Part shown: one piece after another, positions 49,237-60,388 of the stretch
How the letters are laid out: each line of letters opens with the position of its first letter
Numbering within the stretch: the stretch's first letter is position 1
Position numbers and translations under genes: made by a program
DNA from: Firmicutes bacterium HGW-Firmicutes-15
GTDB taxonomy: Bacteria > Bacillota > Syntrophomonadia > Syntrophomonadales > Syntrophomonadaceae
Direction of reading: 5' to 3'
Length of the DNA: 64,000 bases
NCBI GenBank assembly: GCA_002840245.1
Contig: PHAA01000001.1
Location: 1 to 64,000 of the forward strand
Notes under the pieces: model-generated
Seen by the model: only the letters and a program-made list of their open reading frames with translations
What the model was told of the DNA's origin: nothing
Database searches by the model: none

Positions 49237-50415
49237 ATGAGTTTTTTGTATTTCGACTGTTTTTCTGGAGTTTCTGGTGATATGATAATAGCTGCGCTTC
49301 TAGATTGTGGGGCTTCTTTTGAGGATTTGCAAATTGCACTTTCAAGTCTCCCCATTGTCGCCAACCTGTCTTACAATCAAAAAGTCGTTAAGGGAATCCG
49401 TTGCACCTCCTTCAATGTAGATGCCACCGGTTCTGCCCCTATTCGACACTTGGCAGATATCGCAGAGATTATTGGTGCCAGCAATCTATCTTCGGAGATT
49501 AAAAGCAATTCATTAAATGTTTTTAATAAATTGGCTGCAGCAGAAGGTGCCGTTCACGACGTAAGCCCCGCTAATATTCACTTTCATGAAATTGGGGCGG
49601 TTGATACCATTGTAGATATCGTCGGCACCTTTTTATGCCTAAATTCTCTCGGAATTGATGACATCTATTCTTCAGCTCTTCCCTGGTCGGACGGGTTCGT
49701 GGATATTAGCCATGGTCGTTATCCCCTGCCGGCTCCGGCCACTGCCTTATTATTGTCCGGTTTTCCCTGTGTTTTTTCCAATGTCGGCATGGAACTAGTT
49801 ACGCCCACTGGTGCAGCGCTCATTACTTCTATTGCCTCCCCTTTGCTCGCTCCGCATCCGTTCATTCCTCATCGCGTTGCCTACGGAGCAGGAACTAATG
49901 AAAGGAAAGATAAGGTCCCCAATCTTTTACGCTTAATCAGAGGTGAGTTCATTACCCCTTCCGAGCCCGGCGAAGCGGTTGCAGTTTTAGAAACCGAGGT
50001 AGATGACCTTAACCCCGAGATTTTTTCTCACTTATATCACGTGTTTGGCTCTCATCCTGATGTCTTAGATTTTTTTACCTCCCCAATATATATGAAAAAG
50101 AACCGCCCCGGCACCCTGATAACTATAATTACCCGCCCAGATAGTTCGGAGAAACTATCTCAACTGCTTATACAGGAATCCGGTTCTCTAGGAGTACGCT
50201 ATCGCTTGCAAAAGCGTTATATAGCTTCGCGCTCAGAACGCCCTGTGGATACCCCCTGGGGCCCTGTTCGAGTAAAGATTGCCCATCTTCCCATGGGCGG
50301 AATGCGCGCCAAACCGGAATACGAGGATTGCCACGCCATTGCTCTTCGACATAATCTTCCTCTACTGGAAGTCTACTCAGTAATTAACGCCTTAGCTTTC
50401 CGATCTCCGGAATAG
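49237..50415 (+). CDS. larC: Nickel-pincer cofactor biosynthesis LarC family protein
   Basis: MSFLYFDCFSGVSGDMIIAALLD, HFHEIGAVDTIVDIVG, ELVTPTGAALI; SD TGGAGG upstream of ATG 49237. Confidence 0.9.
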   Translation: MSFLYFDCFSGVSGDMIIAALLDCGASFEDLQIALSSLPIVANLSYNQKVVKGIRCTSFNVDATGSAPIRHLADIAEIIGASNLSSEIKSNSLNVFNKLAAAEGAVHDVSPANIHFHEIGAVDTIVDIVGTFLCLNSLGIDDIYSSALPWSDGFVDISHGRYPLPAPATALLLSGFPCVFSNVGMELVTPTGAALITSIASPLLAPHPFIPHRVAYGAGTNERKDKVPNLLRLIRGEFITPSEPGEAVAVLETEVDDLNPEIFSHLYHVFGSHPDVLDFFTSPIYMKKNRPGTLITIITRPDSSEKLSQLLIQESGSLGVRYRLQKRYIASRSERPVDTPWGPVRVKIAHLPMGGMRAKPEYEDCHAIALRHNLPLLEVYSVINALAFRSPE

Positions 50416-50443
50416 CCCTTTCCTAACGAAATTGAAACCCAAA

Positions 50444-50459
50444 TGTTTCACGTGAAACA
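50444..50459. promoter_or_regulatory. parS: parS centromere-like site (perfect consensus)
   Basis: TGTTTCACGTGAAACA, ~0.8 kb from parB. Confidence 0.95.
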
Positions 50460-50676
50460 TTTGGGTTTTTTCTGATCTATAACCTTTTTGTCATTTTTAT
50501 TTTATTAACCTATTTATAGGAAAAGATCTCTAATTGTACGTTATCAACTCGAGACTCCAAGTTATAATTGTCATTGCAAATGTTTTTCATTATATGGTAA
50601 ATGATCTCAAGGCGATTACCTGCGCAGTTTGTTGAAACTACGCAGGTACGTTTTAGATTCAGTCAAAATTAAATAC

Positions 50677-51024
50677 TCAATTAAAAGGGAATATCATAAA
50701 AATCCACATGATAAGGTGGGATAGAATTATGGACATAGATATGCCATTTATCCAAAATGAACAGGAAGTAGCCTTCCTTCTCCGTGAAAATAATATAAAA
50801 ATAAAAATAAAAAAGGAAATGCCTAACCACCATAAAGAAACAACTGGATAATTTACACCAACTACTCTTGTAGGTACCATATAGCCGTTATTTAGAGGGG
50901 TGGTATTAATATAATTATAAATTGTTAATAACAGTGGACTCCATGTACATAATATCGTCAGAATAGCCGTTAAGCATAGAATAATAGAGGTTAGAAAATT
51001 AAAGGATTTCCAGTTATTATTCAT
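50677..51024 (-). CDS. Hypothetical 3-TM membrane protein
   Basis: 115 aa hydrophobic ORF; no recognised family. Confidence 0.5.
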   Translation of the reverse strand: MNNNWKSFNFLTSIILCLTAILTILCTWSPLLLTIYNYINTTPLNNGYMVPTRVVGVNYPVVSLWWLGISFFIFIFILFSRRRKATSCSFWINGISMSIILSHLIMWIFMIFPFN

Positions 51025-51223
51025 AAGATTTATTCCTTTCTTATCACTGAGGAGTTAACATATTTAACCATATATAGCTATTGTACTATAAAACTACTGC
51101 TGCACATTACAAATATGATGCGCAGTATGGTGCCGGGAGATTGGTGATGCACGGATTCTCCGTTTTCATATTCTAGCCTTGTATTGTGCGCATAATTCAT
51201 TAACTGCGTACTCTAAGCTACTA

Positions 51224-51239
51224 TGTTTCACGTGAAACG
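51224..51239. promoter_or_regulatory. parS: parS site (one terminal mismatch)
   Basis: TGTTTCACGTGAAACG just downstream of parB. Confidence 0.88.
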
Positions 51240-51282
51240 TTTTGGACAAAAAATAAAGGGGGTTTCCCCCCTAAATACTACC

Positions 51283-52116
51283 CTATAGGCCTAGCAGTTC
51301 CAAAATTCGATCTAAGTCCTCTTCGTTGTAATAAACTATTTCAATTTTTCCGCCCCGTCGCTGGCCATTTATTTCCGCCCGGGTTCCAAAGTGCCTTTGC
51401 AGCCGATCTTCCAGTTCTAGCAGGTCGGCGCTTTTCCCCTTCTCTTGGATCCGGTTTGCTTTGCCTTCTTTTACTTTTTGCTCAGTCTGTCGAACTGACA
51501 ACTTGCTCTTTATAATATCGTTTGCTGCCAGAAGCTGCTCTTGGGGACTGCTCAATGCCAGCAATGCCCGGGCATGACCGGGCGTAATTTGTTTTCGATC
51601 TATCATTTCAATAATCTCGGGCCTCAAGCTTAACAGCCGCATCGTATTGGTGACGTACGCCCGGCTTTTACCAATTCTTTCTGCAATAAATTCCTGAGTA
51701 TAGTTATATTGTTCTACCATATTTTTATAGGCCCTAGCCTCTTCAATCGCGGACAAATCATCGCGTTGTATGTTCTCAACTAAAGAAATCTCCGCTGCCT
51801 CAACGTCCTCCATTTCCTTAACCAGCGCCGGTATAAGCTGCAGTCCTGCCATCTCTGCCGCCCGCCAGCGCCTTTCGCCAGCAATTATTTCGTAAAACTC
51901 TCCGATAGGTCTCACCAAGACTGGTTGAAGTATGCCATGTTCTCTAATTGAGTTGGCCAATTCTCGCAGAGATTCCTCGTCAAAGCTTTTGCGAGGCTGG
52001 TCATCCTGAGGAATAATCAGCTCCAATTCCAGTTCCATAACTTGTGCCGAATCAAACTCCGTGGTCGATAGCAATGCCTCAAGGCCTCTACCTAGCCCGC
52101 GTTCTTTCCTCCCCAC
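51283..52116 (-). CDS. parB: Chromosome partitioning protein ParB/Spo0J
   Basis: GLGRGLEALL, LANSIREHGILQPVLVRP, IAGERRWRAAEMAGL. Confidence 0.96.
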   Translation of the reverse strand: MGRKERGLGRGLEALLSTTEFDSAQVMELELELIIPQDDQPRKSFDEESLRELANSIREHGILQPVLVRPIGEFYEIIAGERRWRAAEMAGLQLIPALVKEMEDVEAAEISLVENIQRDDLSAIEEARAYKNMVEQYNYTQEFIAERIGKSRAYVTNTMRLLSLRPEIIEMIDRKQITPGHARALLALSSPQEQLLAANDIIKSKLSVRQTEQKVKEGKANRIQEKGKSADLLELEDRLQRHFGTRAEINGQRRGGKIEIVYYNEEDLDRILELLGL

Positions 52117-52894
52117 GTTTCAACACCTCCTTGGCTAAATCTCTATAAACTTCTGCTCCCTTGGAGCGAGGGTCATATAATGCGATCGGTTTACCGTGAC
52201 TGGGCGCTTCACTTAGCCTTACATTTCGAGGTATGATGGTCTGGTAAACCTCCCTGCGAAAATGCTTTTTTACCTCATCGACTACCTGTATGGAAAGATT
52301 AGTACGACCATCAAACATGGTGAAAAGTATTCCTTCTATTTTCAATTTCGGGTTTAACCGTTTTCTAATCAGCTGAACCGTGTCAACAAGCTGGCTTAGT
52401 CCCTCCAACGCATAGTATTCGCATTGAAGAGGAATTAAAACCGAATCACTGACTGTCAAAGCATTAACCGTTAGCAAGCCCAGTGACGGAGGACAATCCA
52501 GAAATATGTAGTCATAATAATCCTTTACCGTCTCCAGTCCTCGGGCGAGAACCTGCTCCCTATCTGGGCGGGATGCCAGTTCTACCTCTGCTCCAGCCAA
52601 CTGGATCGTTGATGGTATTAAGTCCAATCGATCTATTTTTGTATGGGTCATCACCTGCCGGAACTCAAGCCCCTCTATAAGTAAATCATACATGCAGTAT
52701 TTGAGCCGTTTGCGGTTAATCCCCAGCCCGCTGGTAGCATTACCCTGCGGGTCGCAATCCACCAGGAGTACTTTATAGCCTTCCATAGCTATAAAGGTAG
52801 CCAAATTAATGGACGTAGTGGTTTTTCCCACTCCCCCCTTCTGGTTGGTAACCGCAATTGTCCTTGCCATCCCTTGTCCACCTTTCTTCCCCAA
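52088..52894 (-). CDS. parA: Chromosome partitioning ATPase ParA/Soj
   Basis: IAVTNQKGGVGKTTTSINLATFIA, VDCDPQGNATSGLG. Confidence 0.97.
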   Translation of the reverse strand: MGKKGGQGMARTIAVTNQKGGVGKTTTSINLATFIAMEGYKVLLVDCDPQGNATSGLGINRKRLKYCMYDLLIEGLEFRQVMTHTKIDRLDLIPSTIQLAGAEVELASRPDREQVLARGLETVKDYYDYIFLDCPPSLGLLTVNALTVSDSVLIPLQCEYYALEGLSQLVDTVQLIRKRLNPKLKIEGILFTMFDGRTNLSIQVVDEVKKHFRREVYQTIIPRNVRLSEAPSHGKPIALYDPRSKGAEVYRDLAKEVLKRGEERTRAR

Positions 52895-53091
52895 AAGACC
52901 TCCTAATAAAACCGGGTCACTATTCTATTTCTATTTCATACTCCCATATTCCTTCCTTGAATACTTAAAGTAGCACAAAAGGTTTTGGCAATCCATCGTT
53001 TTTTCGGTTGCACCATGATTTTTTTAATAAAAAAGCAAGAGGGTTCGCCTCCTGCTTTTGAAATGGTTCCTTTTTTCTCTCACCTCCTAGG

Positions 53092-53952
53092 CTACCCTTT
53101 GGCCAATACCCTACTGTGTCTTCTGACCTTGGGCACTCTTATGACAATCTCATATTCCTCCTCTCCATCATTTTCGGCCATAAACATGTTGACTCCTGAT
53201 TTTTTTGCTCGGCTCACTGTTTCTTTTATGGTATTTAAAAAAATCCGAGCATCTCTGATTATCAAAGAAACGCATTGTCCACGGTCCTCGTTTTTCACTT
53301 CTTGAGGAATATTGTTGTGGCGGAGCCTTTCTACCATATCTTCGGTTTCCTTGACATTTAATTCCCTGTCATAAACTGCACGCAAGACTTCCTTTTGCAT
53401 TTCAACGGAATTCAGTTTCAACAAAGCCCTTGCATGCCTTTCAGTTATGGTTTCCGTTGTAATCATGCAACGCAGTTCCTCCGCGAGTTTTAGAAGCCGT
53501 AGCTTGTTCGCAATGGCTGACTGGCTCTTTCCAATCTTCTGGGCCAGTTCTTCTTGAGTCATGCCAAACTCATGAAGCAGTCTAGCATACGCGCCCGCTT
53601 CTTCAAAATAGTTCAGTTCCTTGCGTTGCAGATTTTCGATGAGTGATACTGCGGCTGCCTTCTCGTCATTCATTTCCTGTACAATCGCTGGAATAGTAGG
53701 CCTTCCTATCATTCTGCAAGCACGGTATCGCCTTTCACCAGCAATCAACTGATAACCATCTCTAGCTTTTCTTACAATAACCGGTTGGATGATACCATAC
53801 ATTTGAATCGATTTGGCAAGCTCTTTTAATTCGAGGTCATTGAATTCCTTGCGAGGCTGAAAAGGATTACGACTAATATTCCCCAAAGGTATATCCAGAA
53901 TCTTTCCTTTGTTTCCCTTTGCTAAAAGCCTTTCCCACTGTTTCATGACCAC
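53092..53952 (-). CDS. noc: ParB-family nucleoid occlusion protein
   Basis: ParB/Noc domains, IPLGNISRNPFQPRKEFNDLELKELAKSIQMYGIIQPVIVRK; adjacent to rsmG. Confidence 0.9.
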   Translation of the reverse strand: MVMKQWERLLAKGNKGKILDIPLGNISRNPFQPRKEFNDLELKELAKSIQMYGIIQPVIVRKARDGYQLIAGERRYRACRMIGRPTIPAIVQEMNDEKAAAVSLIENLQRKELNYFEEAGAYARLLHEFGMTQEELAQKIGKSQSAIANKLRLLKLAEELRCMITTETITERHARALLKLNSVEMQKEVLRAVYDRELNVKETEDMVERLRHNNIPQEVKNEDRGQCVSLIIRDARIFLNTIKETVSRAKKSGVNMFMAENDGEEEYEIVIRVPKVRRHSRVLAKG

Positions 53953-53967
53953 CCCAGCACCCCCCTC

Positions 53968-54615
53968 TTATAGCGGACTTTTAGTCGGTGCTCCTACCCG
54001 CCTAGGATATTGGTCAGGAGTTCGCCCCACCTTTTCTACCGCTACTATCGCCCGATCTCTTTCTTGCCTTAGTTTATACAGATAGACGGTCTCGATCTTT
54101 CCCCCCAGTTTCTCCAAGGCACCTTCTGCCTCCATTATTTCCTGCTGAACATTTCGCCCTTTCCATAAGAACACTCTCCCTCCTAGTTTCACCAGAGGAA
54201 TCCCGTATTCTAGGACCACATTCATCGCCGCTACTGCTCGGTTGGTACAAACATCAAAGCTATTCCGGTATTGCCGATCCTGTCCCAAGACTTCCGCCCT
54301 CTCGCGTATAACTCGAACATTTTCTAGCCCCAATTCCTCTATTACCATCTGTAAAAAACCACTTTTTTTCAGATCGGACTCAATAAGGGTAAATCGGCTT
54401 TGGGGACATGCCATCGCCAAAATCAGTCCTGGAAATCCGGCTCCAGTTCCAATGTCAATGACGTCTAGATCAACTAATGGCACCCATTCTAATAGCTGCA
54501 GGCTGTCCTGCACATGTTGCTCAATTTCCTCCGGCCCGGCTTTACGGCTTACCAGGTTTTGCTTCTCATTTTCCTTGAATAGCAATTGAATAAAGCGCTT
54601 TACATATATTTCCAT
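53968..54615 (-). CDS. rsmG: 16S rRNA (guanine527-N7)-methyltransferase
   Basis: VIDIGTGAGFPGLILAMACPQSRFTLIES. Confidence 0.95.
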   Translation of the reverse strand: MEIYVKRFIQLLFKENEKQNLVSRKAGPEEIEQHVQDSLQLLEWVPLVDLDVIDIGTGAGFPGLILAMACPQSRFTLIESDLKKSGFLQMVIEELGLENVRVIRERAEVLGQDRQYRNSFDVCTNRAVAAMNVVLEYGIPLVKLGGRVFLWKGRNVQQEIMEAEGALEKLGGKIETVYLYKLRQERDRAIVAVEKVGRTPDQYPRRVGAPTKSPL

Positions 54616-54624
54616 ATGTTTTAA

Positions 54625-56496
54625 TTAATTCCTTCTTTTTTCTAAATTAATTAGTAAAATATTTATATCAGCCGGGGTGACCCCTGAAATCCTGGAAGCA
54701 TGGCCTATGGACTGGGGTCGGATTTCCTTCAATTTCTGCACGGCTTCGTTGGATAAGCTGTAAACCTCATCATAATTGATATCCTCTGGAATCTGCTTGC
54801 TCTCCATTTTTTCAAATCGTAGTACCTGTTCCTGCTGCTTATTAATATAGCCTTCATATTTGGCCTGTATCTCCATTTGTTCCAGTATCTCCGGTTGGTT
54901 TTCCTGTATCCACCCCTGTTCGACATAGTCCTCTATTTTTACTTCTGTCCTGCGTAACATCTCCCAGAGGGATGTTCGGTCGCGCAACGGGGCCGTTTCC
55001 TTGCTGGTCAGGTATTTTTCCACTTCCGAATCCGCTGGGGTGAAGGTTGTCTTCTGTAAAAATTGAGTACCAGCTTCCAACCTTTTCTTTTTCGCTTCAA
55101 ACAAGCTCCATCTATGCTCATCCACCAGACCAATCTGCCTTCCTTTCTCCGTCAAACGGAGATCAGCGTTATCCTGCCGCAATAGGAGTCGGTACTCAGC
55201 TCGGGACGTCAATAGTCGATAGGGTTCATCCGCTTCCTTGGTAACTAGGTCATCAATCATCACTCCTATATAGGCTTCACTGCGTTTTAGTATTAGAGGC
55301 TCCCGTTTCTGAACCCACAAAGCCGCATTAATCCCCGCTATAAGTCCTTGTGCCGCTGCCTCTTCATATCCTGAAGTCCCATTTATTTGCCCGGCAGTAA
55401 AAAGGCCTTCCACTACCTTGCTCTCAAGGCTTAGTTTAGCCTGAGAAGGAATCACATAATCATATTCAATAGCATAACCCGTTCTTATCATGCGCACCTC
55501 TTCCATACCGGGAATACTGTGCAAAACCTGTACCTGCACATCTTCCGGAAGACTGGTATTTAGTCCCTGCACATACATCTCATCAGTGTCTCGCCCCTCA
55601 GGTTCAATAAATAGCTGGTGCTGGGACTTGTGGGCAAAACGTACTACTTTATCCTCAAATGAAGGGCAGTAGCGTGGCCCTTTGCCTTTGATGACGCCGG
55701 TAAAAAGAGGCGCTCTATGTATATTGTCCATAACTATACGATGGGTCTCAGGGGTAGAATGGGTTAACCAGCAAGAAAGTTGTTTCCTAACTGGCGGGGG
55801 ACTAATATATGAAAATCTCCAAGGTTGTTCATCTCCGGGCATCTCAACGGTCTTAGAAAAATCAACGGTTTTTCGGTCAATGCGGGGAGGAGTGCCTGTT
55901 TTAAACCGGCCCAGCCTTATACCCATAGCCCTCAAACTGTCGGAGAGCTTTACCGCTGGAAACTGGTTCCCCGGCCCTCCATCATACATGACCTCTCCCG
56001 CAATAATACGCCCTTTGAGATATGTCCCTGAGGTAATGACTACCGTCTGACATTCATAGCGTGCTCCGGTTCGGGTAATAATAGCTCTCACCCTAGCACC
56101 TTCGGCTTCTATCTCTTCCACCTCTGCCATTAACAGGTGCAATCGCTCCTGTCCCAGGATGGTTTTAATCATTTCCCTTCCGTACTCGTGTTTATCGGCC
56201 TGAGCACGCAAAGCCTGCACCGCTGGGCCTTTTCCAGTATTAATTAAGCGCATCTGAATACTGGACTTGTCTATGTTGATTGCCATTTCTCCACCCAGTG
56301 CATCTATTTCCCTTACCAACTGTGCTTTGGCCGGACCTCCAATAGATGGATTACATGGCATTAGGGCGATGTTTTCAACACTCAAGGTTACCATAAGAGT
56401 GGAGCAGCCCATGCGTGCTGCCGCCAAAGCCGCCTCACAACCGGCATGGCCAGCACCTATAACCACGACATCATATTTACCCGCTTCGTAAATCAT
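54625..56496 (-). CDS. mnmG: tRNA uridine 5-carboxymethylaminomethyl modification protein MnmG (GidA)
   Basis: [46 protein letters not shown]. Confidence 0.97.
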   Translation of the reverse strand: MIYEAGKYDVVVIGAGHAGCEAALAAARMGCSTLMVTLSVENIALMPCNPSIGGPAKAQLVREIDALGGEMAINIDKSSIQMRLINTGKGPAVQALRAQADKHEYGREMIKTILGQERLHLLMAEVEEIEAEGARVRAIITRTGARYECQTVVITSGTYLKGRIIAGEVMYDGGPGNQFPAVKLSDSLRAMGIRLGRFKTGTPPRIDRKTVDFSKTVEMPGDEQPWRFSYISPPPVRKQLSCWLTHSTPETHRIVMDNIHRAPLFTGVIKGKGPRYCPSFEDKVVRFAHKSQHQLFIEPEGRDTDEMYVQGLNTSLPEDVQVQVLHSIPGMEEVRMIRTGYAIEYDYVIPSQAKLSLESKVVEGLFTAGQINGTSGYEEAAAQGLIAGINAALWVQKREPLILKRSEAYIGVMIDDLVTKEADEPYRLLTSRAEYRLLLRQDNADLRLTEKGRQIGLVDEHRWSLFEAKKKRLEAGTQFLQKTTFTPADSEVEKYLTSKETAPLRDRTSLWEMLRRTEVKIEDYVEQGWIQENQPEILEQMEIQAKYEGYINKQQEQVLRFEKMESKQIPEDINYDEVYSLSNEAVQKLKEIRPQSIGHASRISGVTPADINILLINLEKRRN

Positions 56497-56505
56497 TACT
56501 ACCTC

Positions 56506-57897
56506 CTACTTACCTATACAAAAATCGTGAAAAATTCGGTCTATAACTTCGTCTTTCAGGGTTTTACCGCTTATCTCTCCTAAGCTTTCCAGGGCTCCCC
56601 ATATATCAACCCCTAAACAATCCAGGGGTACCTCCCTTAATGTCTGCAAAGCGTTCTCCACCTGCCCCTGGCTTCGTATAAGAGCATTCTTCTGGCGCAG
56701 GTTAATCATTGTTTCCAACCCATCGCCGGGGAGGACCCCTTGCAGAACCACTGCCTCAACAGCTTCCTCTAGCTCTTCCACGCCAATATCGTTTTTAACG
56801 GATGCCCTAATCACCTTTACCCCTGGGAATAGTGCTTCTATTTCCCCGGGAGCAATGTTCTTTTTGTCTAAATCTTCTTTATTGACCAGTACAATGAGCC
56901 GCTTTCGATCAATGTCCTGATATATATCCATATCCTCTTTACCAATGCCTGCCTCCACATCTAACACAAAAATAAGCAAATCGGCCTGATCCATTACCTC
57001 TTTGGATTTTTCCACCCCGATCTTTTCTACAACATCTTCGGTTAAACGTATACCAGCTGTATCCATAATCTTCACCGGGATACCACGCACATTTATAAAC
57101 TCTTCTACCACATCCCTGGTCGTTCCCGGTATCTCCGTAACTATGGCTTTTTCCTTCCTAACCAAGGCATTTAGCAGGCTGGATTTACCTACATTAGGTT
57201 TACCACAGATGACTACCTTCAGCCCATCCCGATATATTTCACTTCTTTGACCGGCTACGATCAGTCGATCCATACGCTCTTTAATCTGAAGCAGAATAGA
57301 ATAGGCCTCCAAATAATCTAAATCACCAACTTCTTCAGGGAAATCCAGACTAGCCTCCAACATAGCATTAAGCCTTAGCAGGCTGTCCTCTATCTCCGCA
57401 ACAAAATGATTTCTACCTTCCAGTTGTTGTAATGCCAGCTTTAATCCTCGGTCTGTCTTCGCTCTTATCACATCAATAACCGCTTCAGCCTGGCTTAAAT
57501 CCAACCGTCCATTCAAAAAGGCCCGTTTGGTAAATTCGCCTGGTTCGGCCAGTCGCATCCCTACGTCGATGCACCTTTGCAGACAGCGACGTACCGGCAT
57601 GCTTCCCCCGTGGCAGTTAATTTCGACCACATCATCCCCAGTATAGCTGTGCGGAGCCCTCATTATGCCCAGAAGGACTTCATCTATTTTACCGCCATCT
57701 TCATCCATTATCCAGCCTAGGTTAAGGGTAAATCCTTTCCGCTGACCAAGTTCTTTTTCGGTAATGGGCAAAAATATTTTGCTTATCTTATCGATGATCC
57801 CATTCCCGCTCATTCTTATTATCCCTATTCCACCCTCGCCTGGGGGAGTAGACAGGGCTACAATATCCTCTTTTAACATCCTTTTCTCCTGTCGCAA
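56506..57897 (-). CDS. mnmE: tRNA modification GTPase MnmE (TrmE)
   Basis: IVALSTPPGEGGIGIIRMSG, GKPNVGKSSLLNAL, C-terminal FCIGK. Confidence 0.97.
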   Translation of the reverse strand: MRQEKRMLKEDIVALSTPPGEGGIGIIRMSGNGIIDKISKIFLPITEKELGQRKGFTLNLGWIMDEDGGKIDEVLLGIMRAPHSYTGDDVVEINCHGGSMPVRRCLQRCIDVGMRLAEPGEFTKRAFLNGRLDLSQAEAVIDVIRAKTDRGLKLALQQLEGRNHFVAEIEDSLLRLNAMLEASLDFPEEVGDLDYLEAYSILLQIKERMDRLIVAGQRSEIYRDGLKVVICGKPNVGKSSLLNALVRKEKAIVTEIPGTTRDVVEEFINVRGIPVKIMDTAGIRLTEDVVEKIGVEKSKEVMDQADLLIFVLDVEAGIGKEDMDIYQDIDRKRLIVLVNKEDLDKKNIAPGEIEALFPGVKVIRASVKNDIGVEELEEAVEAVVLQGVLPGDGLETMINLRQKNALIRSQGQVENALQTLREVPLDCLGVDIWGALESLGEISGKTLKDEVIDRIFHDFCIGK

Positions 57898-58039
57898 AAA
57901 TAATTGGGGCTCACCAAATAATTTCCTTATTTTCTAGCCAAGACTTTTTCTCTATCTTACCAAAATACAACTACAGATACACTAGTGCTTATTTCCACCA
58001 TTTTGGCATCAAAAAAGGCCCCTCAGGGCCTCTTTAATA

Positions 58040-58678
58040 CTATTTCTTTAATGCGATTACAACTTTGCGGTTAGGCTCTTCCCCCATAGAATAGGTGACC
58101 AACACCGGGTCTTCCTGAAGAACCGTATGTACTATCCTTCTCTCCTGTGAACTCATCGGTCGCATTATTACATTTTTCTGAGTCTCTTTGACCTTATCAG
58201 ATAGCCTTAACGCCAGCGATTCCAATGATTGTTCCCGTTTCTTGCGATAATCCTCTACATCAAGTACTATACGAATCTTTTCTTCCCGTTTACGATTAAG
58301 CATGAGTCCAGCAATAAATTGCAAGGCATTCAATGTCTCACCTTTACGACCAATCAGTAGTCCCATATCTTTACCAATAATATTAATTCTCGCTATTCCA
58401 TTTTTCCACTCAACTCTTTCGATCTGGTAATCGATTTTCATCTCATGCAACAGAGTTTCTACTAGCTTGCGAGCCTCTGTCTCTGGCTTTTCCCGAAGCG
58501 ATACCTTTACAATAGCCGGTTTGTTCCCCATGAAGCCCAGTAGTCGTTTGCTGGGTTCTTCCACTATTTCTACTGTAACATCCTCAATGTTGCAACCCAA
58601 CTCATCCAGCGCTGCTTTTACGGCTTCATCAACGCTTTTTCCCTTTTTTTCGATTGTTTGCCCCTGCATTCTTTTCAT
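58040..58678 (-). CDS. jag: Jag/KhpB RNA-binding protein (Jag-N, KH, R3H)
   Basis: KGKSVDEAVKAALDELG, LIGRKGETLNALQFI, R3H MSSQERRIVHTVLQ. Confidence 0.94.
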   Translation of the reverse strand: MKRMQGQTIEKKGKSVDEAVKAALDELGCNIEDVTVEIVEEPSKRLLGFMGNKPAIVKVSLREKPETEARKLVETLLHEMKIDYQIERVEWKNGIARINIIGKDMGLLIGRKGETLNALQFIAGLMLNRKREEKIRIVLDVEDYRKKREQSLESLALRLSDKVKETQKNVIMRPMSSQERRIVHTVLQEDPVLVTYSMGEEPNRKVVIALKK

Positions 58679-59423
58679 TTCCTCCTTTGTCCCTCCGTGC
58701 TACCACCTCATCATCATCCTGGTGATCAAGCCCGGTTTGCATTTCCTGCACATCTACCTGTATTCCTGTCCCGGTATCAAGCTTAGCACTGTTATGCATC
58801 TTATTTACATATAGTTGCTGCAAAATTCCCAGGATGTTAAAAACCGCCCAGTATAGCGGCAAACCAGCCGGCATCTTGAGCGCTATCCAAGCCATCATCA
58901 CCGGCATAAAATACAGCATAGCTTTCTGGGTGGGGTCATTACTCTCCACCATGGAAATCTTCTGCTGCAGGAAGGTTGTGACTGCCGCAAGTATCGCTAG
59001 GATAAAAAGCGGATCCGGTTTGCTTATGTCTGGAATCCATAAAAAACCTATGTTGGCGGCATCTACATATTGAAAATTAAATAGCGATTGATAAAAAGCA
59101 AAGAATATCGGCATCTGAATTAATAATGGCAGACACCCTCCTAATGGATTCACCCCGTGCTCCTTATACAACTCCATCGTTTTCTTCTGCATTAACTGGG
59201 CATCATCTTTGTATTTTTGCTGGATATACTTGGTTTTTGGTTGAATTTCTTGCATGGCGCGCATGGATTTCATCTGTTTTTGGGTAAGCGGGAACATCAC
59301 CAATTTAATAGCAATAGTCATAAATATTATGGCTAAGCCATAACTAGGCCATCCTATTTGAGCCGTGAACCCATACATCAGGTTAATTACATCAGAAAAC
59401 CATTGCACAAAAGTATGCCACAA
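58629..59423 (-). CDS. yidC: Membrane protein insertase YidC/SpoIIIJ
   Basis: YGLAIIFMTIAIKLVMFPLTQKQMKSM ... NPLGGCLPLLIQMPIFFAFYQ. Confidence 0.95.
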   Translation of the reverse strand: MWHTFVQWFSDVINLMYGFTAQIGWPSYGLAIIFMTIAIKLVMFPLTQKQMKSMRAMQEIQPKTKYIQQKYKDDAQLMQKKTMELYKEHGVNPLGGCLPLLIQMPIFFAFYQSLFNFQYVDAANIGFLWIPDISKPDPLFILAILAAVTTFLQQKISMVESNDPTQKAMLYFMPVMMAWIALKMPAGLPLYWAVFNILGILQQLYVNKMHNSAKLDTGTGIQVDVQEMQTGLDHQDDDEVVARRDKGGNEKNAGANNRKKGKKR

Positions 59424-59496
59424 ATTATAACCCTGCCCTCCGAAACTTAAACTCCGGCAGCAGGTGTCACCTCCTTATTAAGTAAACCCTTAACGT

Positions 59497-59703
59497 TCAG
59501 GGAAGCGGGTCATATCCTCCGGGATGAAATGGATGACATCGGCTAATTCTCTTCACTGACAGCCATCCTCCTTTAATCACCCCATATTTCTGTAGGGCTT
59601 CAATAGAATAATGGGAACAAGATGGATAGAACCGACAGACCGGTCTTCTGCCAAAACTTAATTTTTGATAAGCTCTTATCATTAAAATAAAAACCCTTTT
59701 CAA
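59497..59703 (-). CDS. yidD: Membrane protein insertion efficiency factor YidD
   Basis: [31 protein letters not shown]. Confidence 0.95.
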   Translation of the reverse strand: MKRVFILMIRAYQKLSFGRRPVCRFYPSCSHYSIEALQKYGVIKGGWLSVKRISRCHPFHPGGYDPLP

Positions 59704-60074
59704 TACAAGCTGGCCTTTTTCATAATCCTTAAATAATCCTTTTCAATCAAATCAAAGATAACTTCTTTTATATTAAACCTGGCTATTATTACCATATTAT
59801 AGCCAGGTCGAATAAGCTGCAGGTTTTTCCTTATCACTTCTCGAATCTGCCTTTTAGCTCGATTCCTAATCACTGCATTACCAATTTTTTTTGAAGTTAC
59901 TATCCCAAACCGATTGTTCATTAGGTTATTTTCTTTTATGAATACTATTATATACTTACCGGTTATTCTTCTGCCGTTTTTATATAAATATCCGTATTCC
60001 TTGCCTCTGTTTATTCGCCTTTTTTTATCTAACATAAGAAGCCCTTCTAAAAGGTAAAATAATAGGCCGTTCAC
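59700..60074 (-). CDS. rnpA: Ribonuclease P protein component (true start probably internal at MLDKKRRI)
   Basis: [28 protein letters not shown]. Confidence 0.93.
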   Translation of the reverse strand: MNGLLFYLLEGLLMLDKKRRINRGKEYGYLYKNGRRITGKYIIVFIKENNLMNNRFGIVTSKKIGNAVIRNRAKRQIREVIRKNLQLIRPGYNMVIIARFNIKEVIFDLIEKDYLRIMKKASLY

Positions 60075-60079
60075 ACGAC

Positions 60080-60214
60080 CTATGCAGAGAGTTTCTTCCT
60101 TCCCTTTTGTCTGCGCATAGACAGTACTTTTCTTCCCCCGGCACTCGCCATCCTCTTTCTAAATCCGTGGACTCTCGATCTCTGTCTTTTCTTTGGTTGA
60201 TAAGTTCTTTTCAT
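60080..60214 (-). CDS. rpmH: 50S ribosomal protein L34 (absent from ORF track)
   Basis: Direct translation [44 protein letters not shown]. Confidence 0.98.
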   Translation of the reverse strand: MKRTYQPKKRQRSRVHGFRKRMASAGGRKVLSMRRQKGRKKLSA

Positions 60215-60388
60215 TCTCCAGTAGCCTCCCTTAATTTTTCCAACGCTTAATAATTATATTTTTAAAACACACTCTATGTCAAGAATCTCTATCCCTCTAA
60301 ATACTTCTAATTATGTTTCAAATCTGCTAGTATTATACTATATCTTTAGCTATAAGAATATAAACCGCGCATATTTTCGCCTATTCTA

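Noticed and set aside
51283-53952. Two ParB-family genes as a possible plasmid-type partition duplication
   Set aside because: The rsmG-noc-parA-parB order is the ordinary Bacillus-type chromosomal arrangement; the first is best explained as Noc.
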